DNA from: Pseudognaphalium luteoalbum
Lineage: Eukaryota > Streptophyta > Magnoliopsida > Asterales > Asteraceae
Direction of reading: 5' to 3'
Assembly: GCA_963422505.1 (NCBI GenBank)
Contig: OY730194.1
Location: 89,137,886 to 89,201,885 of the forward strand
Length of the DNA: 64,000 bases
Of this stretch, positions 22,401 through 34,183 are shown in pieces (positions within the stretch are counted from its first letter, which is position 1; each line of letters starts with the position of its first letter). The notes beneath the pieces are model-generated. The model worked only from the letters and a program-made list of their open reading frames with translations, had not been told where the DNA came from and ran no database searches. The position numbers were made by a program, and so were the translations under genes.

Positions 22401-25400
22401 GAACTTTGACTCTAGAGGATGTGAATTATGTTGAAGAACTAACTCATAAACTAGTGAGTGTTTCCCTAGTCTGCGATAAAGGTCATCCAGTTCATTTCAA
22501 TGAAAAGGAGGCTTTAGTTCTGAAGCCAGACTTCACAATTCCTAAAGAATGGATATTGATGAGGGCACCAAGGAAGAAGGACATCTATACTATAAACATG
22601 GGTGTTTCTAATTCTTCAATGGTGTCGACATGCTTACTATCCAAGGCCTCAGAAGCAGATGCACTTTTATGGCATAGGAGAATGGCACATCTGAACTTTC
22701 GAAAAATGAATTTTATAACCAAGAATGGATTAGTTCTAGGTGTACCACAGAAACTTTTCGAGTCTGAAGAAAAGTGTGTTCCTTGCCTAAAAGGAAAGCA
22801 GCACAAGAAACCACACAGGTCTAAGACTGAAAACACAATCTCCTCGCCATTTGAACTACTACACATGGACCTCTTTGGCCCAATAAGCAAGAGAAGTCTA
22901 GGTGGCAAGTGATACTGTTTAGTTATCACAGATGATTACTCTAGATTCTCATGGGTATTCTTTTTGGGATCTAAGGATGAAACTCCAGGAATTTTAATGG
23001 AGTTCTTTGATCTAGTAGAGAATGTCTATAAAACAAGAGTAAAGCATATTCGTAGTGATAATGGAATGAAATTCAAGAACTCAACGTTGAATATCTATTG
23101 CTTAAGCAAAGGGATACAACATCAATTCAGTGCACCATATGAACCTCAACAGAATGGTGTTGCTGAAAGGAAAAATCGAACGTTGATTGAAGCTGCTAGA
23201 ACAATGCTTGCAGATTCAAAGCTTCCGGTCATATTTTGGGAAGAAGGAGTGAATACAGCATGTCATGTTCTAAATAGGGTTCTTACGGTCAAGAACTGTA
23301 ACAAGACTTGTTACGAATTATTGAATAACAAGAAACCTAATCTGAAGGGATTTGAACCCTTTGGAGTTGCATGTACAATATTGAAAACATGAAATCAAGC
23401 TAAATTTGGCGAAAAGGCTGACGAAGGATTTTTTCTAGGTTATGTGCTCAATTCGCCTAATAAAAGGGTTTTCAATAAAGTCATGGGACGACTGGAAATT
23501 ATTTATAACATTGAGGTTACGAGCTATGTACTTGCTGTACATAAGGGATTAGATTGGCAATTTGACTATTCAGATCTCTTTCAGTCATTTAAAGTTCCCA
23601 TAAGTGACTTTGTCAGTGATTCAGAGATCTCTCAACACTTATTGTATGAAGACTCGGACAATGGTCCCTCTTCAACATCGAGTGTTCTGAAATCTGGAAT
23701 CAGGACAACAGATGACTCAAGTGAAGCTTCTTCAAGTGGGTCACAACAACCTTCAAAGGATAAGTATCAAGAAACAGAAGATTCTAAGGAGGATCTTCAA
23801 ACAAAGTTTGATGATATACTTACTTCTTTGAATCATTTAAGGTTATCTTCAGCTAGTTCAGAAGATATGCCTTCATTAGAAGAGATTGGTACTAACTTAG
23901 GAGATGAGTTAATAGTTGACCCTATACCGGTTACAAGAACGAGTAAGAATCATCCCGTTGAAAACATCATCGGTGATATTAATACTCCTGTTCAAACTAG
24001 GACTCAATCTAAAGCTAGTACATCTGAAAATTTAGAGAGGTTGTACACTGCTATGAAAGAGACAGGGATTCCTAATCAATGTCTATACACATGCTTTATC
24101 TCACAAGTTAAGCCCAAAAATGTGCAATTGGCTCTAAAAGAAAGCTCGTGGGTCGAAGCTATGCAAGAAGAACTGTAACAGTTATCAAAATTACAAGTAT
24201 GGGAGTTGGTTGACCTTCCAAAGGGAGAATATCCAATTGGAACTAGATGGGTATTTAAGTGTAAAAGAGATGACCGGGGAGTTATTACTCGTAATAAAGA
24301 TCGTCTAGTGGTTCAAGGGTTTAATCAACAAGAAGGAATAGATTACAACGAAGTGTTTGCACCAGTTGCTAGGCTAGAAGCAATTAGAGTATTCTTAGCA
24401 TTTGCCTCTTTTAAAGGTATCAAAGTTTATCAGTTGGATATTAAGAGTGCCTTTTTGTATGGCAAAGTTGAAGAATTGGTGTATGTTTCACAACCGCCAG
24501 GGTTTACTGATTCTGACTATCCAAATAGAGTATATCGCTTGAATAAGGCTCTATACGGATTACATCAGGCACCTAGGGCATGGTATGGAACACTATCAAC
24601 GTATCTACTTGAGAATGGATTTACAAGAGGATCAATTGATAGTACACTTTTTGTAAAGTGGAACAAGAATGACTTTCTACTTGTACAAGTATATGTTGAT
24701 GACATTATCTTTGGATCTTCTGATGAAAAGATGTGTCAAGAATTTGAGAAAGTCATGAGAAAAAGGTTTGAGATGTCTGCAATGGGAGAGTTAAACTTCT
24801 TCTTAGGATTGCAAGTAGATCAAAAGAAGGATGGATTCTTTATTCATCAATCGAAATATACATATGAGCTATTGGAACGCTTTAAGATGGATGAAAGTAA
24901 GGTCTACGATACTCCAATTCCAGTCAATCATAACCTTGGACCAAATACATCGAGTGATAGCGATGTGGATCCCACTCTTTATGGAGCCATGATCGGATCA
25001 CTAATGTATCTTACTGCCTCTAGGCCTGACATTATGTTTGTTGTTTGTATATGCGCAAGATATCAGGCAAATCCGAAAGAGTCACATATGCAAGCTGTGA
25101 AACGGATCTTTCGTTACCTCAAAGGGAAACCGGAGCTGGGTCTTTGGTATCCGATTGATGGAGACTTAGATCTCATAGCTTATACTGATTCGGATTATGG
25201 AGGATGCAATCAGAATAGGAAATCTACAACTGGAGGATGTCAATTCTTAGGAGGTAGATTAGTATCCTGGCAGTGCAAGAAGCAAAGCTCAGTAACCATT
25301 TCTACATGTGAAGCTGAGTATGTTGCAGCTGGCAGCTGTTGTTCTCAAGTTCTTTGGATCCAACAGTAACTGCAGGATTACGGGTTAAATATAACCAATA

Positions 25401-25594
25401 CTCCTATGATGATTGATAACGAATCAACAATGTCGATCACCAACAATCCGGTGAAGCACAGTAAAACTAAGCACATTGATATTCGACATCATTTTATTAG
25501 GGACTGTGCTGAGAAGAATTTGATAAAGTTAGTTAAGGTTCCATCTTTGGATAACTTAGCAGACTTATACACCAAGGCGTTCAACAGAGCTTGA
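19414..25594 (+). pseudogene. Gag-pol polyprotein of element A, with nonsense codons and one frameshift
   Basis: Gag starts at 19414 and carries a CCHC knuckle, CFNCQSYGHFAREC (near 20560). After a coiled-coil stretch there is a second knuckle, CLKCHQKGHVASCC (near 21674). Then come the protease motif DSGCSRHMTG (22268), the GAG pre-integrase H..H/C..C region, integrase with LHMDLFGP, RSDNGMKF and NGVAERKNR, an RT with YVDD (24692), and RNase H with YTDSDYGG (near 25180) and CEAEYVA. The frame is broken by stops at 20890, 21217, 22205, 22229, 22910, 23390, 24176 and 25367, and shifts once near 21645. Every stop is one C-to-T change away from CAA, CAG or CGA. The natural stop is at 25592. The polyprotein would exceed 2,000 residues. 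As it stands it cannot supply functional proteins. Confidence 0.93.
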
Positions 25595-26238
25595 TTTGAG
25601 ACGTTGGTTCAACTTAACAGAATGAGAAATCCAGAGTGATTAGTCTTCCAATGGTATTTTTGTAATAGTTAGTAGTAAGTTTTATGCTTTTAAAATAATA
25701 AAAAAAGGGAGGGCGTATGGCATTCATTTGCTTGTTACCTGAGGGGAATCGCCTCCAATAAAAGAACAACCGAAGTTCTTTTAGAAAAAGCTTTAAGTTT
25801 TGGCTGTAAAAACTTAGGAAATGATAGTACATTAGGAGAATGAGCTTAAGAATAATAAACCTAAGTCCCAAGATTGATGTGTTAGTAGATTTCTATAAGT
25901 TTCATTAGAATTGCATACTTACCTAGGAGTTTACTTATATTTATCTGATTATACACCTATATCCACTGATAATAACTCGTGTCCTTTATATAAGTGATAA
26001 GAATAACTAAAGTCTATTCAGCTTCATTATATGATATACTGGTAAGCAAATTATTCTTAGATTTATGAGCAATTAAGAAATTCTAATTTTTGTGTGTCAT
26101 ATCTTTTGTGAACTGTTATATACTGTATGATCCATGTCTTAATTGATGAATGATGGTACTACCATACACTGCTATCTTGCATTTATCTACAAATGACAAA
26201 TAGTTACAAATATGGTTATTAGTGAAACTAACAGATAA

Positions 26239-26346
26239 CTCTGTTGTACATGAGTACAGACCTGTTGCCTTTAGTTTTGCCAATAGTCTTAAACTTATTT
26301 TAATTATACTAAGGGATCCTCTGTTGTACGTGAGTACATATCTGGA
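26239..26346 (+). repeat. Paired palindromic motif ttgtacgtgagtaca
   Basis: ctctgttgtacatgagtaca (26239) and ctctgttgtacgtgagtaca (26319), each followed by 'tctgg' or 'gacctg'. Two minus-strand counterparts lie in element B near 36496-36520 and 36659-36688. Sireviruses are known to carry conserved non-coding palindromes between pol and the 3' LTR, which this resembles. Confidence 0.6.
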
Positions 26347-27090
26347 ACCACTAGTATCTTTAAAGAATGTTTGATATTTGTCAAAATCTTAACTCAAGTG
26401 TATGTTATATGTTTCGAAAAGATACATCATTTAGTAACCTCTACCTTGGAATCAATAGATACAGTGTTATGTGTTTTACTTGAGTTCTTCAGTATGTTAT
26501 ATAACGGTACACTTTAGATACTGTTCACTTTAATAATAATAATAAAGTTTTCTCAAAAATCTATGTCTAATTTGTTTATGTGGATCATAATACTGGTAAT
26601 CGTCTTGAACTGTCTATGATATTGGAGTGTTCACTATTGTGAATAATTATTTCCTAATAAATAAAAAGGTTATTTTTATTTAACAGTTATGTCTTGTGAA
26701 TAAAGGTAAATAATATATAATTTTATAAATATAAGTCTAATACTGGATAATTTGTAATTTTATTGTACTTATATGAATTTCATGAGGTATGCATACTAAC
26801 AATCGTCTTGTTCTTATTAAAATCTAATATAAATGGCTTATTCTTCCTAATATGATCCTTAAGCAGTTAAAATTTTAAGCATTTTAATTTTATATTTGTT
26901 TGCTTTCATAGGATGTTAGTACTCTTATATTTTTATTTCTTATTTTGTAGTTATGTTTAATGATTAATAGAAAGCTTTATTTCTTTTTTATGTGTTACCC
27001 TTTGGAATTGAATTATACTGGATATTTATTTTATGTTGAACAAACGTGTGTTGACAACTGAAAAATATTATATAGGTTACGTGGAATGTT

Positions 27091-27156
27091 AATCGAAAGT
27101 CTTCCGACTCACATGTAGTCGAGCAGCGTGTCCTGATTTTATATCAGCGGTTAATT
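27091..27156 (+). repeat. Double-hairpin motif, copy 1
   Basis: gaaagtcttccgactcacat... can fold as CGACT/AGTCG (loop cacatgt), then CTGAT/ATCAG (loop ttta-type). The second copy at 34115-34183 keeps both stems with substitutions mostly in the loops. Confidence 0.6.
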
Positions 27157-27439
27157 TTTCTATTATAACTTATATATATTTCAGACTTGTCTATATACTT
27201 AAGACCATAAGGTATATAAGTAAATAATTTTAGCTCGAGATTTTTCTTTATACAAGATTAACTGTATCACGGGGTTAGTCGGTTAATATATGTAAGAAGA
27301 TTATCATTGAGGAAAAATTATGCGAAAACATTTTCTTTAAAATGTTTAGGCTACATAGTTACAGAGTTAACTATATAATTTTGAATGGGTTTTAATTTAT
27401 ACTTAGAATTTAATTCGCATTTTTCTTTAACACTTGTGA

Positions 27440-28200
27440 GTTTGACTAGTCCATGCTGCGAAGTGAGATGAGTGCTGCGAATTGACTTTAAATCTGCGAA
27501 TCGAGTAAGAGTATAAAGGGTGGTCAAACGAGTTCAAACATTCCACCGAACCCACTTCTATTTTGCGAGTTCACTAAAACATACGAATCCAGTTTGTGCG
27601 AAACGAGACAAAACTTCTTTTCGTTTGATTTTGATTTTGCGAGTTACAAGGACGAGTTTTTGATCCGTAGCTTTTTATACACTTTCGATTTGCGAACATT
27701 TTGAGGTATAAACCAACGGATTTCACCGTTTAAATTACACGAAATCGAAGTTTTTATGAATCTAGGGTTTCGTTTTAAAGTTTAAACGATTAACGTAGAT
27801 TCAAGGTGTTATTTAACTAGAATCCTATGGATTAATGTTAATCGGACCTTAATGAACGTAAACATATCGATAGATCTTAATAACATTGCGAGTTTAATCG
27901 ATTTTACTTTCAACCCGCAACACCAGTTCATGTTGCGAGTTGAACATAGGTTCAATTCACAGAGCCACAATTAGCGAGTTGAGATAGCTATTGATTCGCA
28001 GATCTATCTTTGCGAGTTGACAACTTGTTTGTTGACTTGTTGACCATGCGAGTCGACTATGTTCGTTGACTTGTTGACTTGCGGACCGAGTTGATAGCGA
28101 ATCGACTTGCGAGTCGAGTTGCGGATTGACTTGGTTAGCGAGTTGACATGGTTGCGAATTGAGTTGCGAGTTCAGTTTTGATCTTTGCAAGTTGAATATA
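27440..28200 (+). repeat. Second gcgagttga array in element A
   Basis: Over 25 loosely spaced copies of gcga[ag]t[ct]ga (densest at 28000-28180: gcgagttgac, gcgagtcgac, gcgaatcgac). Same word as in the LTRs and leader of A. Confidence 0.78.
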
Positions 28201-28562
28201 ACTTGTAAAAAAAAAACAAATGTAACTTGCAATTTAAACTTTTAATGTAATAAGCTCCTTTTATTTGTATCTACAAGAAACTTATGACTTTAAAAGTTTA
28301 TTATAATATGTTTTGACGTACAAATTTTTATATTAATACGTAATGACATATGTATTTATATATATCTATATAATACTTTGGTTTTAAATTACTTATACCA
28401 TTAACTTATGACTCAATTGTAATAAGTTATATTATTATATACGACTTGAGACTGCAAAGTAACAAGTTATATATAATTTTAAACTAAGATGTTTGATGAA
28501 TTTCGATTCATAATATGTTATAGTTTAAAATTAATTAACGTGTGTTAATTGTTGTTGTTAAT

Positions 28563-31259
28563 TGTCGCACCCCCAAATTATGATGCGGAAGCGGGTCAGT
28601 TCGGGGCGCGACTAATCAAATATCAAGCACACAAGGCATACAATGAACGACTTTATATGCGTCGTTTTACAAAATACATTGATATTATAAAAGTTTTACA
28701 CTGTTATAATATAGTTTACAAAAGCTCTTGAGCCAAATGGTAGAGATTCTATGGCATAACTAAATTATACAAAATATAGTAATGCATGACAATCTCTTGA
28801 TGCCTGAATGCAACTCAAGCTAATGGGCATCCTGAGTGAGCAGACCTACTGCTGCTGTGAACCTGAGAATACACGCTAAAATGGTCAGCTAAAAGCTGGT
28901 GAGCTCACAGGTTTAATGATAAAGTGTACTCTATGAACCGCAAGATTTAAGTATGAATATTTGTAATTAAACAAATAAGTAATTGATAAATGATGTATAT
29001 AACTGCCATGAGACATAGTCTGAGCTTAACTGAGGTGTCAAGATCACAATTAAGTGCCTGAGCGAGGGTGCCTCTATGCGTGTGCCTAATCAACACACGT
29101 ATGAACAAATGATAATGCGTCCGTTTGACCAGTCAGTGCTTGCTGACCCGGACGGGGATTGTCAGCCCCATATGGTACCACACACTAACATTCACGCTAC
29201 AAAAGTATTACCAAACTATGATAGAGGACTTAAGATGATTAGAGAAAACAACTCATGCAATCTATAGCGATATTTTGATACTTGCGTTCACATGTAAAAC
29301 AAAACAAGCATGTATTCCCACCCCTGAGTTAAAAACAGTAAAATGAGGGGCTATGAGACTCACCTGAGTCTAATGAGATGCTATCAAGCACAATTGATGG
29401 TTTACAAGAGAAATGATGTCGTCTCCAACGACTGAAACCTGCTGGGCGTCCTAAACGCGCAAGGTTTTAATGATTCGATGTGGAAACCTGCTGGGCGTGT
29501 TAAACGCGGAAGGTTTTAAATGATTAGAGGTCTCAACAGACCATCTATGCTAGTTGTTCTGTTAACTAGTTATGTCCAAATTGATTTGGTTAATGTTTAT
29601 ATTTGAGATTGTGAAAAGGTATACGGCTCGTTGGTCACGGTATGTAATAATAATTTCAAACTATTATTATTATACATGATTTGTTGTACTTAGAAAAGTA
29701 TATGTGTTTCGTGTGTAAGTCGTATCGTATAAGTTTAGTTGTTACTCAAGTTCGTTATATCCATTACATTTTATTTCATAAGTTACGAAATTTGGTACGG
29801 GTCCGAAAACTGAAATATGCCATTTTCGACCCCTAGACGACCCCGAAAGGCCTAAAATCGCCTAGGCTACCTATCCTTGATCATTGGACCGTTTTCGAGT
29901 GACCGTGTGACTTTTATCCCAATCCGTTATAATAAATTTTTCACCGAGAAGCTACCCTGAAAATTCTTCGGCATTTTTACAAAAATTGTTCCGTTTCAAT
30001 AATCTAGCCGTTCTGCTATAAAGCTCTAGCCGTTCGGCTATGAAAGTCCAGCCGTTCGGCTATAAAGCTCTAGCCGTTTGGCTATGGAACACCTAGCCGT
30101 TCGGCTATGAAAGTCCAGCCGTTCGGCTATGAAGGACCTAGCCGCTCGGCTATGGAAGTCCAGCCGTTCGGCTATGAAGGACCTAGCCGATCGGCTAAGG
30201 AAGCCTATCCGTTCGGCTGATGAAATCCAGCCGTTCGGCTGATGAAATCCAGCCGTTCGGCTGATGATTTCCAGCCATTTGGGTAAGGGACCAATTTCAG
30301 GTCTGTTCGCGAAATCAGTTGAGAAAACGAGTATAGGTTCGATTTTTGGACATAATCTACTTGATAGAACACTAATACATGATGATATATGTTATTTAAA
30401 CACGAAATTTAAAAGAAAAGTGAAAGATTTCTTACGAGTAAAAATGAGGAACGGATAATGGTGATGATGCCGAAGAAGATGAAGAAGATGATGAAGATGG
30501 AGATGGTGATGATCCTTTGTGGTTGTTGCTTATTGTATTTGTTGTTGGTACCCGAGAGAGAGACCGAGAGATAGAGAAGAGATGGAGGAAATGGAAAAAG
30601 AAAATGAAGAAGAAGGAGAAGAAGTAGCCGGCCAACTCCAATTATTGGAGTTGGTTGGCTCCCACGCGTAGCACAAAATACCCGTGTTTTTGTACCCGAT
30701 CGTAAATGTAGTATAATATTTTCAAATGATAAATTTCTAAAAATGAAATCGTATATACTTTTATTCGAAGTATTTTATAAAAATACTTTTAGTGAGATAC
30801 AAAAATATATCTTTGTTTTAAGTTTGAATGACGGATATGGTTCGAATGGTTTCGTCGCGTTTGAGTAAGATTGAATAAAACAAATATGTTTTATTTTTGT
30901 CTAACGTAAATAATAATTATTCTTTCCAATAATAATACATTATTTATAAGTTTTGTCGTGAATGTTTTTACTTTGTACGATACGAATACTTTATATATTA
31001 TCAAATTAAAATATAATAAATACTGAGTATATTAAATAATAGGTTCATATTACTTAATCTTTGTTTTCACCAACGCCCGTGTAAATGAATCGGAATTTGA
31101 CCGATTTGAAAATGCACGATTAAATTTAATCGCGTACTGATATATATTCAACAATATATATATATATTGATACATACAATTAGCCTAACATAGAACTAAT
31201 TACATGTATTACAAAATGATTAGGCGTAAATTCCTAGCCCTAACTGGTTGGGTGTCACA
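28563..31259. mobile_element. Solo LTR C1, 2.7 kb, inserted in element A
   Basis: Begins TGTCGCACCCCCAAATT and ends TTGGGTGTCACA. An exact 5-bp TSD TTAAT flanks it (28558-28562, 31260-31264). No internal region or primer site is present, so it is a solo LTR. The same family occurs at 39913-42430. TGTCRCACCCC-type long LTRs are usual for Ty3/gypsy elements, though no coding part is here to prove it. It separates the pol-proximal region from the first exon of the additional ORF of A. Confidence 0.88.
30005..30285. repeat. agccgttcggct palindrome array in C1
   Basis: About 13 copies of agccg-nt-cggct at about 20-21 bp spacing, separated by atgaaagtcc or atgaaggacct. The outer arms are much better kept than the two central bases. 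Confidence 0.9.
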
Positions 31260-33873
31260 TTAATTTTGTTCTTACAGATATGGCACGACAATTTGATAAA
31301 GGTCACAACATTCTTGTTGATCTTGATCTTTCGGCACGCGGAGCAAATAAAGTTGCTCAAGTGCTGACATTCTTGGCACGTTCACGTATTCGGTATGCTG
31401 TTACGGCATCTCCGCCTATTTCTCAGACGATACTGGATGACTTCTGGGATGGTATTCAGTATGATCAGACTGTAGTCCCCCCGGTTATTCGAACAACGAT
31501 TAATCAGCAACCGATTGTTTTTACTGCTGGAAATCTTCGTGAGATTTTACAGCTTGGTACGGAAGATCAGGAGAACGGCAATATAGAGTTTCCCATGGAT
31601 TTTATTGAGGGAGCTATAGGTCGTATGGGATATACGGGTGATAGACGAGGACGTCAGTTCCAAAAACCTCTGGTTATTGGATAGTGGAGGTTTTTGTGGC
31701 ACGTGATTGTCACGGTATTTGCACCAAAGAAGGGAAGTTTCGATGAGTTGAGCCCTGCCCTTGTATCAACTGTGCTGTCCCTGGTTTATAATAAACCATA
31801 CAGTTTTTGTGATTATATTTTTGGTGAGCTGGTTAGACAGATTCCGGGTTCTGTTACATCACGGTTTCTAGTTTACCCGCGTTTTTGTATGCTGATCATT
31901 CGTGCTTGTCTGCCAGAGCTTGTTATTCCTGGGCCACACTTACATATAGATACTATCGGGCTCAGAGGATACAATGCTATGTTTTTGCAGACAGTGAGGA
32001 AGGAAGAGGTAGTGAAGCTTGAGGAGAGAGAGCTTTTTGGTTTTCTTGTCGATCCTGCCTATGTGACGCCACCGAACCATGGTTGGTTAGATGTTGGTGT
32101 TGCTGCTGCTGTTCCAGACCCGATAGCTGATGTGGTTCACGCTGAAGATCCACAAGAGCTCATCGAGGATGTGTTGGAACAACCTGAACATGCTGGGGAA
32201 CAGGTGAACCCAGATGTTGCTGCCCAGGTGATACAGGAGGTGCTGGTTGAACTTGATGATGCTACCGATCCCTTGCTACGGGATATTGATAGTTATGTTG
32301 CACCGCCTGAGGTAATATCATAATTATATAGTAATATAGGTACTTAGTTGATACATTATTATTATAATATTATTATATAACAAAAATGTTAGAGATATTT
32401 AGTTAATTAGATAATATTTCTGATTATCAAATATAAATATCATTATGATCAGGGAGCTGAGACTGCAGACCCAGAGGTCACTCGACCTGAGGGTGAGCAG
32501 GGGAAGCTTGATAGATTTGAGGGTTTACCTTCTAAGGTAATATATTAGATTAATCTTAAAAATATATAGAACTTGTATGATAGAGCTTCTAGCTAATCAT
32601 AAATGTTTAATATATTTAATATTTAGGATTCTGATGTTGGTCCATCTGGAGGCCGTGATGGTGAATCGGCTTCAGATGATGATGATAGTACTCCTTCTCC
32701 ACCTCCAGATGCTGGTTATATTAGATATCGATCTAGGATGATTCCAATTCCAGCACTGAAGGAGAAGAGAAAGGCTAAGGAAGTCGACCCAAACAGTATT
32801 ATTGATGAGGGTCCTGAGGAAGAGGATATATCTCTTATTTTTCAACGCCGTAAGTGCTCCAGGACGTTGACCATTCAGGATGATATGTTTTATTTAGAGT
32901 TAGATTATCTTAACTTGTTGCTTATCAGGAGTTCAACTAAGACAGTTAATTCTGTGACAGTTTCTCGAGATACACCACAAGTAGAGACGATGATACCGGT
33001 GGTTAATGGACCAGTATCTGTACCATCTGAGGTATGAGATAAACGTTTATTACTACGAGTATTATATATATTTAATTAGAGATTGAGACAGAGTTATCTG
33101 TAACAATTACTTCTTTAATTGTATCTAACTTTATAGGTTGAGAAACTGCTTGAGTCAGTGGAACCAGAAATGGTCTCCAAGACGATTGAGAAGGGAGTTG
33201 CTGAACTCGTACATGATGCACAGTTCCCAACTAATAAAGCTAGTAGATTTGCAGCTAGTCTTCTCAAGGAAGCGTTATCTCAAGCTATTCCACAGCTTAC
33301 ACCTGAGTCTCACATTGCTTCGCTTACACCACCTGGACCATCAACAATTTCTGTTATTCCGACGACCGATACTGAAAGGATTACATCCTTAGAGTCAAGA
33401 GTCAAGGAATTAGAACAGATTACATCCAAGATTCCAGGGTTGTTAGTTGAGAATGTTTCTCTTGCTCAACAGATGGTTCATATGAGTGAATCGCATTTGA
33501 CTCTGCTGAAGACTCATGATACTTTGCTTGCTGATTTTACTGCCCAGCGACTGAAGCTTGAACACTTAGAACGTTTGGTGTTAAGAGTGCATTCAGGACA
33601 GTCAGCTCAGGGGGAGATATTGATATATCAAGAAGCTTGCAAAGAGGATGAGTTAGCAAAGAAGAGAAGAGATGATAAAGATGATGATCCCAGTGCATAG
33701 AAAGATAGTGAGCCGACTGGTCCTTCAAAGACTGGTGACCAAGCTATTATTCAGGGGGAGTCTGCTGGTGTTAGTGCAAGTGGTGATGGTGCTGGTACAA
33801 GTGCTGCGAGTACAAGTGAAGCTGGTAAGATAGCTTAGACTTGTGTAGTTATTTGTACTTAGGACTTAGTTGA

Positions 33874-34071
33874 ATTATAATTGTAATTTATAATTGTAAC
33901 TGAATAATTGTAACTTAATAGTTTTGTTAATATATTCGACTTGAGATTATTATTACAAGTAAAATATATTAGATTATAATTGTAATTTATAATTGTAACT
34001 GAATAATTGTAACTTAATAGTTTTGTTAATATATTCGACTTGAGATTATTATTACAAGTAAAATATATTAG
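33874..34071. repeat. 99-bp tandem duplication
   Basis: Two adjacent, essentially identical 99-bp units starting attataattgtaatttataa, within the last intron of the additional ORF. Recent event. Confidence 0.88.
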
Positions 34072-34114
34072 AAATTGTTTAAGTTATTTGATTCTGAAAA
34101 GTTAAATAAATTAG

Positions 34115-34183
34115 TGATCGAAAGTCTTCCAACTCATTGAGAAGTCGAGCGGCGTGTTCTGATTTATTTCAGCGGTCAAAGTT
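34115..34183 (+). repeat. Double-hairpin motif, copy 2
   Basis: gaaagtcttccaactcattg... followed by gtcgagcggcgtgt and 'ctgatttatttcagcggt'. Aligned to copy 1 at 27091-27156; the second stem (CTGA/TCAG) is kept. Confidence 0.6.

Larger units (their letters stand above)
25595..28562 (+). other. Non-coding region of element A downstream of pol
   Basis: No ORF of note. Shows a purine tract near 25698-25716 (aaaaaaagggagggcg), two copies of an imperfect palindrome around ttgtacgtgagtaca (26239-26265, 26319-26346), a paired-hairpin motif at 27091-27156, and a gcga-type array at 27440-28200. The same palindrome occurs in element B. Confidence 0.65.

Noticed and set aside
30005..30285. Regular palindrome array considered as a CRISPR
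   Set aside because: Units are 12 bp with 8-9 bp near-constant spacers inside a plant LTR; CRISPR arrays have longer repeats and unique 30-bp-class spacers.
30432..30641. Ser-rich minus-strand ORF with a hydrophobic start
   Set aside because: It is a translation of the gatgaagaagatg-type simple repeat in solo LTR C1.
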